Part shown: one piece after another, positions 8,351 to 16,872 of the stretch
How positions within the stretch are numbered: the first letter of the stretch is position 1
Layout: each line of letters starts with the position of its first letter
Source: Bradyrhizobium manausense
GTDB taxonomy: Bacteria > Pseudomonadota > Alphaproteobacteria > Rhizobiales > Xanthobacteraceae
Assembly (NCBI RefSeq): GCF_001440035.1
Contig: NZ_LJYG01000026.1
Location: forward strand, 97,844-161,843
Direction: 5' to 3'
Length of the DNA: 64,000 bases
The notes under the pieces: model-generated
What the model was told of the DNA's origin: nothing
The model's input: only the letters and a program-made list of their open reading frames with translations
Databases searched by the model: none
Translations under genes and position numbers: made by a program

Positions 8351-9235
8351 GTGGGGATTGTCATCACGGTGGCAGCACTGCTTGGCGGATTTGCCGCCAT
8401 GGGCGGGCACCTGGCCGTGCTGATGCAGCCGTGGGAGTTCGTGATCATCATGGGCACCGCGGTCGGCACCTTCATCGTGGCCAATCCATGGAAGACGGTC
8501 GTCGACACCGGGGTCGCCTGCATGCAGGCAGTCTCCGGCGCGGTGCCTGGCCAGCGCTATTACCTTGACCTGCTCGGCGCGCTTCATGCCTTGATGCGCG
8601 AGTTGCGCGGCAAGGGCCGCAATGAGGTCGAGGCGCATATCGACGATCCCTCGTCCTCCGAAATATTCAAGGCGTTCCCGAGCGTGCTCGGCGACCCGTC
8701 TTTGCTCCAGTTCATCTGCGACTATGTGCGCCTCATCATCATGGGCAATGCCCGTACCCATGAGATCGAGGCGCTGATGGACGAGGAGATCCACACCATC
8801 GTGAAGAGCAAGCTGACGCCCTATCATGCGCTGGTGGTGGTGTCCGAAGCGCTGCCCGCGCTCGGCATCGTCGCCGCGGTGCTCGGCGTCATCAAGGCCA
8901 TGGGCGCGCTGGACCAGTCGCCGAAGCTGCTCGGCGGCTTCATCGGCGCGGCGCTGGTCGGCACCTTCGCCGGCATCTTCCTGTCCTACGGCATCATTTC
9001 GCCCTTCGCGCTGAAGATCAAGATGACGCGCGAGAAGAAGTGCCGGCCCTACATCATCGTCAAGCAGACCCTGCTGGCGTTCATGAACGGCGCCATGCCG
9101 CAGATCGCCGTCGAGCACGGCCGCAAGATGATCGCGAGCTCCGAACGGCCGTCGATCGACGTCGTCGAGAACGAGACGATCGCAGGTCCCAAGGCTGTCG
9201 TGGCCGACGCTGAACCCAAGGCTGCACGCGCATGA
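8351..9235 (+). CDS. motA: Flagellar motor stator protein MotA
   Basis: MotA forms, with MotB, the proton-driven stator in the inner membrane. I chose GTG 8351, giving 294 residues that begin at the first membrane helix (GIVITVAALLGGFAAMGGHL); upstream codons in this frame look untranslated. Later segments include a long cytoplasmic loop and the last two helices (ALGIVAAVLGVIKAMG and a GAALVGTFAGIFLSYG segment), the usual MotA layout of four helices. It overlaps fliM by 4 bases (ATGA), indicating coupled translation. The alternative start is TTG 8339. Confidence 0.95.
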   Translation: MGIVITVAALLGGFAAMGGHLAVLMQPWEFVIIMGTAVGTFIVANPWKTVVDTGVACMQAVSGAVPGQRYYLDLLGALHALMRELRGKGRNEVEAHIDDPSSSEIFKAFPSVLGDPSLLQFICDYVRLIIMGNARTHEIEALMDEEIHTIVKSKLTPYHALVVVSEALPALGIVAAVLGVIKAMGALDQSPKLLGGFIGAALVGTFAGIFLSYGIISPFALKIKMTREKKCRPYIIVKQTLLAFMNGAMPQIAVEHGRKMIASSERPSIDVVENETIAGPKAVVADAEPKAARA

Positions 9236-10173
9236 CGATGGAAGACGTCGAGGTCGATCAGCGCAAGCAGCTGCCGAACTATCTGCTGGACGCCGCCGGC
9301 ATCTCGATCGAGCGCATGCCGATGCTCAATGTGATCTTCGATCGCATGGCGGCATCGTGCACGGACAGCCTGCAGCCGATGGCCGGCACGCCCTGCTATT
9401 TCTCGGTCAACGGCATCACCAATGACCGTGTCGGCGACATCATCAAGGACTACGAGGGCAATGCGGTCGCCGCCGTGCTCTACGCCGAGCAGTGGGACTC
9501 CCGCGTCATTATCATGCTCGACCGTGACTTCGTGTTCACGATGGTCGAGGCGATGTTCGGCTCCGACGGTGCCGAGCCGCCGCTCGATGTCGAACGCACT
9601 TTCTCGAACATCGAGATCCGCCTGGTCCAGGCGCTGTTCGACCGGTTCGCCAAGGCGCTGCAGGCGGCTTTCGCCGGCACCTCCAACGTCACCTTCCGCG
9701 TCGAGCGGGTCGAGACGGCGATGGCGTCGCTGGCGATCGGGCGCGCCAGCAACATGTCGATCTGTGCGAACATGATGGTGCAGGCGCTTTATCGCGGCGG
9801 TCAGATGTTCCTGATCATTCCGCACTCCGCGCTCAACCCGCTCAGGCAGAAGCTTGCCCATGTCGTGGTCAGCGAAGGCGGCGCGGCCGATCCGCGCTGG
9901 CGCGAGCAGATGGAGAGCGAGGTTCACCGCACCGAGGTAACCCTGAGCGCGGTGCTCGACGAGAAGATGATCACCCTCGAGGACGTCGTCAAATTCAAGG
10001 TGGGGCAGGTCCTGGAGCTTGAAGCCACGCCGCGTACGCTGGCGCGGCTCGAGAGCAACAACCAGGTGCTGTTCTGGTGTCAGATCGGCCAGCTCGATGG
10101 CTACTACGCCATGCAGGTGGCAGATCCCGTCGATCAGAAGCGGGAGTTCGTCGATGATATCCTATCTCGTTGA
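9232..10173 (+). CDS. fliM: Flagellar motor switch protein FliM
   Basis: FliM is the C-ring subunit linking FliG to FliN. The 313-residue protein has the CheC-like middle domain (for example MLDRDFVFTMVEAMFGSDG) and a C-terminal SpoA-type domain (TLSAVLDEKMITLEDVVKFKVGQVLEL). Its N-terminus lacks the LSQ-(D/E)-EIDALL peptide that binds phosphorylated CheY in enteric FliM; divergence here is common in rhizobial-type FliM. It overlaps motA by 4 bases, and its end overlaps the next gene by 20 bases. Confidence 0.93.
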   Translation: MTMEDVEVDQRKQLPNYLLDAAGISIERMPMLNVIFDRMAASCTDSLQPMAGTPCYFSVNGITNDRVGDIIKDYEGNAVAAVLYAEQWDSRVIIMLDRDFVFTMVEAMFGSDGAEPPLDVERTFSNIEIRLVQALFDRFAKALQAAFAGTSNVTFRVERVETAMASLAIGRASNMSICANMMVQALYRGGQMFLIIPHSALNPLRQKLAHVVVSEGGAADPRWREQMESEVHRTEVTLSAVLDEKMITLEDVVKFKVGQVLELEATPRTLARLESNNQVLFWCQIGQLDGYYAMQVADPVDQKREFVDDILSR

Positions 10174-10468
10174 TGCGGTGCTGCTGATCGCGCTGGCCTT
10201 CACGAGCATGCGGGTGACCCGGATGCACCGCGAGCTCGCGAAGCTGCGCAGCTACCAGGGCGAGTTCTCGACCATCGTCCACGAGACCGCCGGCGCCTTC
10301 GACACCGTGATTACCGCGGCGCATGATTCCACGGCAAATCTGGGCCGGCTTGCCAATGTGCTGACCGCAAAGATCGATCAGGCCCATGAGGCGATCGCCG
10401 CACTCGATGCACGCAACGGGCTGCAGGGGGCCGTGACCGTGAATGGTCCCGAGGCCAACACGCACTAG
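10154..10468 (+). CDS. Small membrane-anchored protein between fliM and fliN (DUF6468-like)
   Basis: A 104-residue protein started at ATG 10154, inside the end of fliM (20-base overlap). One N-terminal membrane helix (ISYLVDAVLLIALAFTSM) is followed by a helical, probably coiled-coil region (RMHRELAKLRSYQGEFSTIV) and a polar tail. It resembles the small family found at this place in other rhizobial flagellar operons, which I believe is called DUF6468. The tight coupling to fliM suggests a motor- or basal-body-associated job; no function is established. Confidence 0.65.
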   Translation: MISYLVDAVLLIALAFTSMRVTRMHRELAKLRSYQGEFSTIVHETAGAFDTVITAAHDSTANLGRLANVLTAKIDQAHEAIAALDARNGLQGAVTVNGPEANTH

Positions 10469-10569
10469 AGCATGATCCGGAAAAGTGTGAAGCGGTTTTC
10501 CGAAAAGATCATGCTCAAACAAAGAGCTAAAGCGCGATGACGATTCAACCCAATCTCATCGCGCTTTAG
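10469..10569. repeat. Intergenic repeat AGCATGATCCGGAAAAGTG, copy 2
   Basis: The same two-hairpin element as at 5195-5290: AGCATGATCCGGAAAAGTGTG with its imperfect complement, then AAAGCGCGATGA with TCATCGCGCTTT. It lies inside the motA-flhB operon, between the small membrane gene and fliN, where it could cause partial termination or mRNA processing. Confidence 0.85.
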
Positions 10570-10644
10570 GGCCGGAAGCGGCCGAAGAGATAGATCGGAA
10601 CGTCGCGACGCTCCGGGAGCGGAACTACCAAGAGGCGATACCAG

Positions 10645-11019
10645 ATGGCGCAATCCTTCGACTACCAATCTGCAACCGCATCCGACGATGCCGAGACCTC
10701 TCCGCTCGACCGGCTGGCGGAGATTGCCGCACGCACCGCCGAGGAGACCGGCAAGTTCGCCAATGTGGATGCCATCATGCGCATTCCCGTCACCATGCAG
10801 GTGGTGCTGGGATCGGCGACCATCCCGGTGGCGAATTTGATGAAGCTCGGCCGTGGTGCCGTCGTTCCGCTGGATCACCGCGTCGGCGAGCCCGTCGACG
10901 TCGTGGTCAACGGCCGCGTCGTTGCCCGCGGCGAAGTGGTCGTCGTCGAGGAGGACAATTCCCGCTTCGGTGTCTCGCTGACCGAGATTGTCGGACCGCT
11001 GGGGCAGGGTGATTCCTGA
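10645..11019 (+). CDS. fliN: Flagellar motor switch protein FliN
   Basis: FliN forms the base of the C-ring and helps dock the export ATPase complex. The 124-residue protein has an unconserved acidic N-terminus and a C-terminal SpoA domain (IPVTMQVVLGSATIPVANLM, then VGEPVDVVVNGRVVARGEVVV, then NSRFGVSLTEIVG), the signature of FliN. A purine-rich AAGAGG lies about 10 bases before the ATG. It follows the repeat at 10469 and precedes fliG by 2 bases. Confidence 0.96.
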   Translation: MAQSFDYQSATASDDAETSPLDRLAEIAARTAEETGKFANVDAIMRIPVTMQVVLGSATIPVANLMKLGRGAVVPLDHRVGEPVDVVVNGRVVARGEVVVVEEDNSRFGVSLTEIVGPLGQGDS

Positions 11020-11021
11020 CC

Positions 11022-12056
11022 ATGGCGGCACCGGTCGCTCCCATCAAGCAGCGCGGCGTTGCCACGCTGGGCGGAACGGAAAAGGTCGCGGCGCTGCTGC
11101 TGGCCATGGGCCGCCAGGCCGCGGCCAGCGTGCTCGCGCAATTCGAACCGCTGGACATTCGCGTCGTCACCAAGGCCGCGGCCGAGCTGAGGCCGATCAC
11201 GGCGCAGGAACTCGAGGCAATCGTCGAGGAATTTGCCCAGCAATTCTCGATGGGCGCCAACATCCTCGGCACTCTCGGCGGCCTCGAAGCCGTGCTGGGC
11301 GACGTGCTTCCCGCCGACCAGGTCACGGCAATCATGTCGGACCTGCTCGGAAATTCCAGCCGGTCGGTGTGGGATCGCGTCTCGTCGGTGTCGGAAAATT
11401 CGCTGGCGACCTACCTCTCCAAGGAACATCCGCAGACCGCGGCGCTGATCCTGTCCAAGGTCAAGCCGTCCTGCGCCGCCAAGGTGATGAGCCAGCTGCC
11501 GTCGAGCCTGCGCAACGAATTGATGCGGCGAGTGCTCAGCCTCAAGCCGATCGTCGACGATGCGATGAAGGTGCTCGAGAAGACGCTGCACGAAGACCTG
11601 ACGCTCAATTTCGCCCGCAATCTCGGCGCGGACACTTACGCCCGTGTCGCCGACATCATCAACAAGATGGAGCGCGGTCATATCGAGGACATGCTGAAGA
11701 GCCTGTCGGAAAAGCGGCCGAAATCGGCCGAAGTGCTGAAGGAGCTGCTGTTCACCTTCGACGACGTCATCAACCTGGCGCCGAAGGCGCGCACCATGAT
11801 CTTCGATCAGGTGCCGACCGACCGCATCGTCGTGGCGCTGAAGGGCACCGACAAGCATTTCCGCGAGTTGATCCTGTCCGCGGTCGCCTCGCGCGTTCGC
11901 CGCGTCGTCGAAGCCGAGCTCGCCATCGGCGAGCCGTCGAACCAGCGCGACGTGCTGGAGGCGCGCCGCGTGATCACTGATCTTGCACTCGACCTCGCTG
12001 AAAAGGGTGAAATCGAGCTCAACCCCGATCAGGAGGATGAGCTGGTCTTCCGCTGA
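11022..12056 (+). CDS. fliG: Flagellar motor switch protein FliG
   Basis: FliG sits on the FliF ring and contacts MotA to generate torque. The 344-residue protein shows the N-terminal domain (GTEKVAALLLAMG), the middle EHPQT motif (LSKEHPQTAALILSKV, about residues 130-145) and the C-terminal charged ridge (VPTDRIVVALKGTDKHF, then SAVASRVRRVVEAELAIGEP) that meets the stator. Length and domain order are normal. It is 2 bases after fliN and 13 bases before flhB. Confidence 0.97.
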   Translation: MAAPVAPIKQRGVATLGGTEKVAALLLAMGRQAAASVLAQFEPLDIRVVTKAAAELRPITAQELEAIVEEFAQQFSMGANILGTLGGLEAVLGDVLPADQVTAIMSDLLGNSSRSVWDRVSSVSENSLATYLSKEHPQTAALILSKVKPSCAAKVMSQLPSSLRNELMRRVLSLKPIVDDAMKVLEKTLHEDLTLNFARNLGADTYARVADIINKMERGHIEDMLKSLSEKRPKSAEVLKELLFTFDDVINLAPKARTMIFDQVPTDRIVVALKGTDKHFRELILSAVASRVRRVVEAELAIGEPSNQRDVLEARRVITDLALDLAEKGEIELNPDQEDELVFR

Positions 12057-12069
12057 CCGCTGAACGGGC

Positions 12070-13152
12070 ATGGCAGAATCCGATCAGGAGAGCAAAACAG
12101 AAGAGCCGACCGAGAAGAAAGTCCGCGATGCGCTCGAACAGGGCAAGATTCCGGTCTCTCGGGAGGCGTCCATGTTCGCGTCCATGACGGCGCTGATGGT
12201 GATTCAGGCCTTCCTGATCGGTCAGGGCGTGCAGCAGCTGACGCCGACCTTGAAGGGCTTTCTCGACGATCCCGACGGCTTCCCGCTTCATACCGGTGCA
12301 GACGCGCAGAACCTGCTCACCGTGGTCGGCCTCGAGGCCCTGCGGTTCCTGGTGCCGCTGGTCGTGATCCTGGCGGTGTTCGGGCTCGCAGCGTCGCTGC
12401 TGCAGAACGCGCCGCGCCTGGTGCTGGAGCGCATTCAACCCGACTTCTCCCGTATTTCGCCCGCGAGCGGCTGGAACCGCATCTTCGGAACTCAAGGGCT
12501 CGTCGAGTTCGCCAAGTCGATGTTCAAGCTCGTCTCGGTGACGGCAGTCGTCTGCTTCGTATTGCGCTCGTCGGAGGCGAGGGCGTTCGAAGCGATGTAT
12601 ACCGATCCGGTCGCGCTGCCCGAGATGATCCTCACCATCGCGATGCGGATCGTGTCGGCGATCTGCATCGCGACGATCGTGCTGGTCGCGATCGATCTTG
12701 CCTGGGCGCGCTTCCACTGGCGGCGCGAGCTGCGCATGACCAGGCAGGAGATCAAGGACGAGCACAAGCAGGCGGAGGGCGATCCGCTGATCAAGGCGCG
12801 CCTGCGTTCGCTCGCGCGCGACCGCTCGCGCCAGCGCATGATCGCTTCCGTGCCGCGCGCAACGCTGGTGATTGCGAACCCGACGCATTTCGCGATCGCG
12901 CTGCGCTACAATCGCGACGAAAACCCGGCGCCGCTCGTGGTCGCCAAGGGCATGGACGTGATCGCGCTGAAGATCCGCGAGGTCGCCGAGCAGAGCAAGA
13001 TCCCGGTGATCGAGAACAAGGCGCTCGCCCGTGCGCTTTACGAAGCGGTGCAGGTCGATCAGGTGATCCCGGCCGAATTCTTCCGTCCCGTCGCCGAGAT
13101 CATCTATTTCCTGCAGTCAAAGCAGGCCGCGCGGCCCGCGAAGGTTCAGTAG
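12070..13152 (+). CDS. flhB: Flagellar export gate protein FlhB
   Basis: FlhB is the inner-membrane export switch that changes substrate specificity after FliK senses hook length. The 360-residue protein has a charged N-terminus (KTEEPTEKKVRDALEQGKIP), four membrane helices and a cytoplasmic domain with the self-cleavage motif NPTH at residues 270-273. A positively charged linker (residues about 214-260) joins the two. It closes the motA operon; flgB follows after 64 bases and may have its own promoter. Confidence 0.97.
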   Translation: MAESDQESKTEEPTEKKVRDALEQGKIPVSREASMFASMTALMVIQAFLIGQGVQQLTPTLKGFLDDPDGFPLHTGADAQNLLTVVGLEALRFLVPLVVILAVFGLAASLLQNAPRLVLERIQPDFSRISPASGWNRIFGTQGLVEFAKSMFKLVSVTAVVCFVLRSSEARAFEAMYTDPVALPEMILTIAMRIVSAICIATIVLVAIDLAWARFHWRRELRMTRQEIKDEHKQAEGDPLIKARLRSLARDRSRQRMIASVPRATLVIANPTHFAIALRYNRDENPAPLVVAKGMDVIALKIREVAEQSKIPVIENKALARALYEAVQVDQVIPAEFFRPVAEIIYFLQSKQAARPAKVQ

Positions 13153-13216
13153 AATCGCCGGAATGGTGCTCCGCGCAACAGCTTGACGAAAGCTTAACGC
13201 CCTAGGGTTCTCGCCA

Positions 13217-13618
13217 ATGAACCATAATGGGGCCGTCGTGGGACCGCTTTATCTCTTCGAACTCGCATCGTCGCAGGCACGCTGGCTCGAGCTTCGTCAG
13301 TCGACCATTGCCACCAATGTCGCCAATGCCAATACGCCGGGATTCAAGGCGCGCGATGTCGAGCCGTTCAATAAGGTGCTCGACGCGGTGCCGGTGAGAC
13401 TGGCCACCACGTCACCCGGCCACATGCAATTGTCGCCGGCGGAAACCGACACGCGGGCTACCGCCAAGAAGGACAGCTGGGACGTCGTCCACTCCGGCAA
13501 CTCCGTGAGCCTTGAGCAGGAGATGATCAAGGGCAGCGACGTCAATCGCGACTATTCGATGAATTCGGCGATTGTGCGCTCGTTCAACCGCATGGTCATG
13601 ACCAGCGCGAAGACCTGA
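13217..13618 (+). CDS. flgB: Flagellar basal-body rod protein FlgB
   Basis: FlgB is a proximal rod subunit. The 133-residue protein has the rod N-terminus RQSTIATNVANANTPGFKARD and a C-terminal helix with DVNRDYSMNSAIVRSFNRM. It begins the block flgB-flgC-fliE-flgG-flgA-flgI, the conserved early basal-body order. ATG 13217 is used; GTG 13238 is an alternative that would remove 7 residues of unconserved leader. Confidence 0.95.
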   Translation: MNHNGAVVGPLYLFELASSQARWLELRQSTIATNVANANTPGFKARDVEPFNKVLDAVPVRLATTSPGHMQLSPAETDTRATAKKDSWDVVHSGNSVSLEQEMIKGSDVNRDYSMNSAIVRSFNRMVMTSAKT

Positions 13619-13629
13619 GGTGAACTGAC

Positions 13630-14046
13630 ATGCTTGACGCTCTATCGGCATCATTGACGGTTGCGAGCTCCGGGCTCGAGGCGCAATCGACGCGCATGCG
13701 GGTCGTCTCGGAAAACCTCGCCAACGCCACCTCGACCGGGCACACCGCGGGGGCCGATCCCTATCAGCGCAAGACCATCACCTTCGATGCCGCGCTCGAT
13801 CGGGCCTCCGGCACGCAGCTGGCGAAGGTCAAGGAAATCGGGCTCGACACCACGCCTTATCGCGTCGAGTACGACCCGGGACATCCCGCTGCCGACAAGG
13901 CTGGCTACGTCAAGATGCCCAACGTCAACATGATGATCGAGATGGCGGACATGCGGGAGGTCAACCGCTCCTATGAGGCCAATCTCCAGGTCGTGAAGCA
14001 GGTGAGGTCGATGCTCGGCATGACCATCGACCTGCTGAGGAGCTGA
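13630..14046 (+). CDS. flgC: Flagellar basal-body rod protein FlgC
   Basis: FlgC is a proximal rod subunit. The 138-residue protein has the N-terminal SLTVASSGLEAQSTRMRVVS and ENLANATSTGHTAGADPYQR segments and the C-terminal ADMREVNRSYEANLQVVKQV helix, typical of the family. A purine-rich GAGGTGA precedes the ATG by 6 bases. It is tightly packed between flgB and fliE. Confidence 0.96.
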   Translation: MLDALSASLTVASSGLEAQSTRMRVVSENLANATSTGHTAGADPYQRKTITFDAALDRASGTQLAKVKEIGLDTTPYRVEYDPGHPAADKAGYVKMPNVNMMIEMADMREVNRSYEANLQVVKQVRSMLGMTIDLLRS

Positions 14047-14048
14047 CA

Positions 14049-14378
14049 ATGCTGGAAGCGATTTCATCCACCGCGATCACCGCAGCGCAGGCGGCGTCTC
14101 GCGCGACCGAGACACAAGCCATTGCGCCTACGGGGGCGTCCCCGGTCCAGTCCGCCGACGATGTCGGCTTCGATTCCGTGATGAAGCAGGTGACCACGGA
14201 CGCGATCGGAACGTTGAAGACGGGCGAAGCGGCGTCGATCTCGGCGATGCAGGGCAAGGAATCGACGCGAAAGGTCGTTGAGGCGCTGATGTCGGCCGAG
14301 CAGGCCTTGCAGACCGCGGTCGCGGTTCGCGACAAGGTCGTGCAGGCCTACCAGGAAGTCGTTCGAATGTCGATTTGA
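14049..14378 (+). CDS. fliE: Flagellar hook-basal body protein FliE
   Basis: FliE joins the FliF MS-ring to the rod and is the first export substrate. The 109-residue protein has an Ala-rich variable N-terminus and the conserved C-terminal helix (STRKVVEALMSAEQALQTAV, then VRDKVVQAYQEVVRMSI). Its place between flgC and flgG is the usual one. Confidence 0.94.
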   Translation: MLEAISSTAITAAQAASRATETQAIAPTGASPVQSADDVGFDSVMKQVTTDAIGTLKTGEAASISAMQGKESTRKVVEALMSAEQALQTAVAVRDKVVQAYQEVVRMSI

Positions 14379-14396
14379 TCTGAAGGAGTGACCTAA

Positions 14397-15188
14397 GTGA
14401 AATCGCTCGCCATCGCCGCCACGGGCATGAATGCCCAGCAGACCAACATCGAAGTCATCGCGAACAACATCGCCAACATCAACACCACGTCGTTCAAGCG
14501 CGCGCGTGCGGAGTTCACCGATCTGTTTTACCAGATGGACCGAATGCAGGGGGTCGCAAACGTCAACGGCTCCTCGCCGATTCCGGAGGGCGCGAATCTC
14601 GGTCTCGGCGTCAAGTCGGCGGCGATCCGCAAGCTGCACATCCAGGGCGCGCTGACGCAGACCGGTAATCCTTACGATCTCGCGATCAACGGCCGGGGCT
14701 GGTTCCAGGTGCTGGGCCCGAACAACGAGGTGCAATACACCCGCGCGGGATCGTTCAACACCAACGCGACCGGTCAGCTGGTGACGATGGACGGCTACCT
14801 GTTGGATCCCAACATCACGGTGCCGCAGGGGACGGTGCAGGTCACCGTGAACCAGACCGGCCAGGTCTTCGCCAAGCTGGATACGGAGGTCAATCCGCGC
14901 CAGATCGGCCAACTCAACCTTGCCAATTTTGCCAACGAGGCAGGCCTCGAGCCGCTCGGCAGCAATCTCTATCGCGAAACTACGGCGTCGGGCGCCCCGG
15001 TGGTTGGCCTGCCCGGCGATGCAGGCTACGGCAAGATCAACCAGCAATATCTCGAAGCTTCGAATGTCGATCCAGTCAAGGAAATCACCGAGTTGATCTC
15101 GGCGCAGCGCGCCTACGAGATGAACGCCAAGGTGATCCAGGCGTCGGATGACATGGCCTCGACGGTATCGAAGGGTCTCAGTCGCTAG
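14397..15188 (+). CDS. flgG: Flagellar distal rod protein FlgG
   Basis: FlgG builds the distal rod. The 263-residue protein starts with GTG 14397, preceded by GAAGGAG at good spacing, and has [20 protein letters not shown] near the N-terminus, the [19 protein letters not shown] central segment and the C-terminal [20 protein letters not shown] helix. These are strong FlgG hallmarks, with the length expected for the family. Confidence 0.97.
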   Translation: MKSLAIAATGMNAQQTNIEVIANNIANINTTSFKRARAEFTDLFYQMDRMQGVANVNGSSPIPEGANLGLGVKSAAIRKLHIQGALTQTGNPYDLAINGRGWFQVLGPNNEVQYTRAGSFNTNATGQLVTMDGYLLDPNITVPQGTVQVTVNQTGQVFAKLDTEVNPRQIGQLNLANFANEAGLEPLGSNLYRETTASGAPVVGLPGDAGYGKINQQYLEASNVDPVKEITELISAQRAYEMNAKVIQASDDMASTVSKGLSR

Positions 15189-15201
15189 TTTCGGTGTGTC
15201 C

Positions 15202-15678
15202 ATGTTGAACTGGGTGGGCCTGATCGTGCGCGGGTTGGCCGCCGCGCTGCTGGTTCTCGTCTTCGCGGGGTACGCCGCCGCGGACGAGAAGCGGCTTCCC
15301 GTGCCCGCGATGTCGATCCGCGCCGGCGAGCTGATCAGGGAAGACATGATCACCGAACGCAGCTTTGACCAGAATGCTCTCGGCGTCGCTATGTTCGTCG
15401 AAGGGCGTCAGGCCCTCGTCGGCCGGATGGCGCGGCGGGCGCTGTTGCCGGGTCAGCCGATCCCGACCAATTCGGTGGAGGACCCCTGGACCATCGCCCG
15501 CGGCGCGACGGTGAAGGTGGTTGTCGAAGACTCCGGCTTGTCGATCGTGACGTACGGATCGGCGATGCAATCCGGTGCGCCGGGTTCGCTCATCACCGTG
15601 CGAAACACCGACACTGGCGTGATCATCAGGGCCATCGTCCAGCCGGACGGCACCGTCAAGGTCGCGGACGGGTCATGA
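15202..15678 (+). CDS. flgA: P-ring assembly chaperone FlgA
   Basis: FlgA is a periplasmic chaperone that helps FlgI assemble into the P ring. Started at ATG 15202 it has 158 residues with a hydrophobic signal peptide (VRGLAAALLVLVFAGYAAA) and a SAF-type domain (VPAMSIRAGELIREDMITER). The C-terminal region GSLITVRNTDTGVIIRAIV matches FlgA. The open frame reaches back into flgG, but the signal peptide fixes the start. It overlaps flgI by 4 bases. Confidence 0.93.
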   Translation: MLNWVGLIVRGLAAALLVLVFAGYAAADEKRLPVPAMSIRAGELIREDMITERSFDQNALGVAMFVEGRQALVGRMARRALLPGQPIPTNSVEDPWTIARGATVKVVVEDSGLSIVTYGSAMQSGAPGSLITVRNTDTGVIIRAIVQPDGTVKVADGS

Positions 15679-16805
15679 CCAGGGTCTTGATCGCGCTTCT
15701 GCTGATCTTCTGCGCCGCCAGCGCCCATGCAGCGGTCCGCATCAAGGACATCGCTGACATCAAGGGCCTGCGCGAGAACCAGATCGTCGGCTATGGCCTG
15801 GTGATCGGCCTCAACGGTACCGGCGACACCCTGCGCAACGCTCCTTTCACGGAACAGTCGCTGCAGTCGATGCTCGAGAACATGGGCATCAACGTCCGCA
15901 ACGAGACGAGCAGCACGAACAATCAGTCGCGGCCGACGACGCTGCGCACGCGGAACGTCGCCGCCGTGATGGTGACCGCGGACCTGCTGCCCTCGATCGG
16001 GCCGGGCGAACGGATGGACGTCACCGTGTCGTCCCTTGGCGATGCGACCTCGCTGCTCGGCGGCACGCTGGTGATGACGTCGCTGCGCGCAGCGGACGGT
16101 GCGGTCTACGCAGTGGCGCAAGGTGCCGTCACAGTTGCTGGTTATAGCGTCGGGGGCCAGGCCCAGAACGTCAGCCAGGGCACGCCGACCGCAGGCCGCA
16201 TTCCGAACGGCGCGCTGGTGGAGCGCGAGGTGCAGGGAAGCCTCCACGAGATGGAGTTCCTGGTGCTGGAGCTGAAGAACCCCGATTTCGTCACGGCGAC
16301 GCGGATCCTCGACGCCGTCAACCGCTATGCCGGCGGCCGCTATCGTGCCCAGATTGCCTTTGAGCGCGACTACCGGACGATCGTGCTGTCGAAGCCGCGC
16401 TATGTCGGCCCGGTTCGCTTTCTCGCCGAGATCGGCGAGCTGACCGTCGAGCCCGACACCCCCGCGCGCGTCGTGATCAATGAGCGCACCGGCACGGTGG
16501 TGATCGGACGCGACGTGCGGATATCAACCGTCGCTGTCACGCATGGCAACCTGACAGTTCGCGTCACCGAGCTGCCCGTGGTGTCGCAGCCGGCGCCGTT
16601 CTCGCAAGGCCAGAGCGTCGTCGTGCCCCAGACCATCGTCGAGGCCAATGAGGCCGGATCGCAGGTAGCGATCCTGAGCGGCGTCGATCTGCAGCGCCTG
16701 GTGCGCGGATTGAACCAGATCGGACTGAAACCATCCGGTATCATCGCGATCCTCCAGGCGATCAAGACCGCCGGCGCGCTGCAGGCTGAAGTCATCGTGC
16801 AATGA
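15675..16805 (+). CDS. flgI: Flagellar P-ring protein FlgI
   Basis: FlgI forms the periplasmic P ring around the rod. The 376-residue protein has a signal peptide (TRVLIALLLIFCAASAHA), then VRIKDIADIKGLRENQIVGY and GLVIGLNGTGDTLRNAPFTE, which are FlgI hallmarks, and a C-terminal VDLQRLVRGLNQIGLKPSGI. It overlaps flgA by 4 bases (ATGA). Confidence 0.97.
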   Translation: MTRVLIALLLIFCAASAHAAVRIKDIADIKGLRENQIVGYGLVIGLNGTGDTLRNAPFTEQSLQSMLENMGINVRNETSSTNNQSRPTTLRTRNVAAVMVTADLLPSIGPGERMDVTVSSLGDATSLLGGTLVMTSLRAADGAVYAVAQGAVTVAGYSVGGQAQNVSQGTPTAGRIPNGALVEREVQGSLHEMEFLVLELKNPDFVTATRILDAVNRYAGGRYRAQIAFERDYRTIVLSKPRYVGPVRFLAEIGELTVEPDTPARVVINERTGTVVIGRDVRISTVAVTHGNLTVRVTELPVVSQPAPFSQGQSVVVPQTIVEANEAGSQVAILSGVDLQRLVRGLNQIGLKPSGIIAILQAIKTAGALQAEVIVQ

Positions 16806-16872
16806 TGCGCAAGCGTCGTGCAAGCTTGGTCGCTCAATGCTCAGGTCCTGACCGGGAATCGCACGCGGGCCG

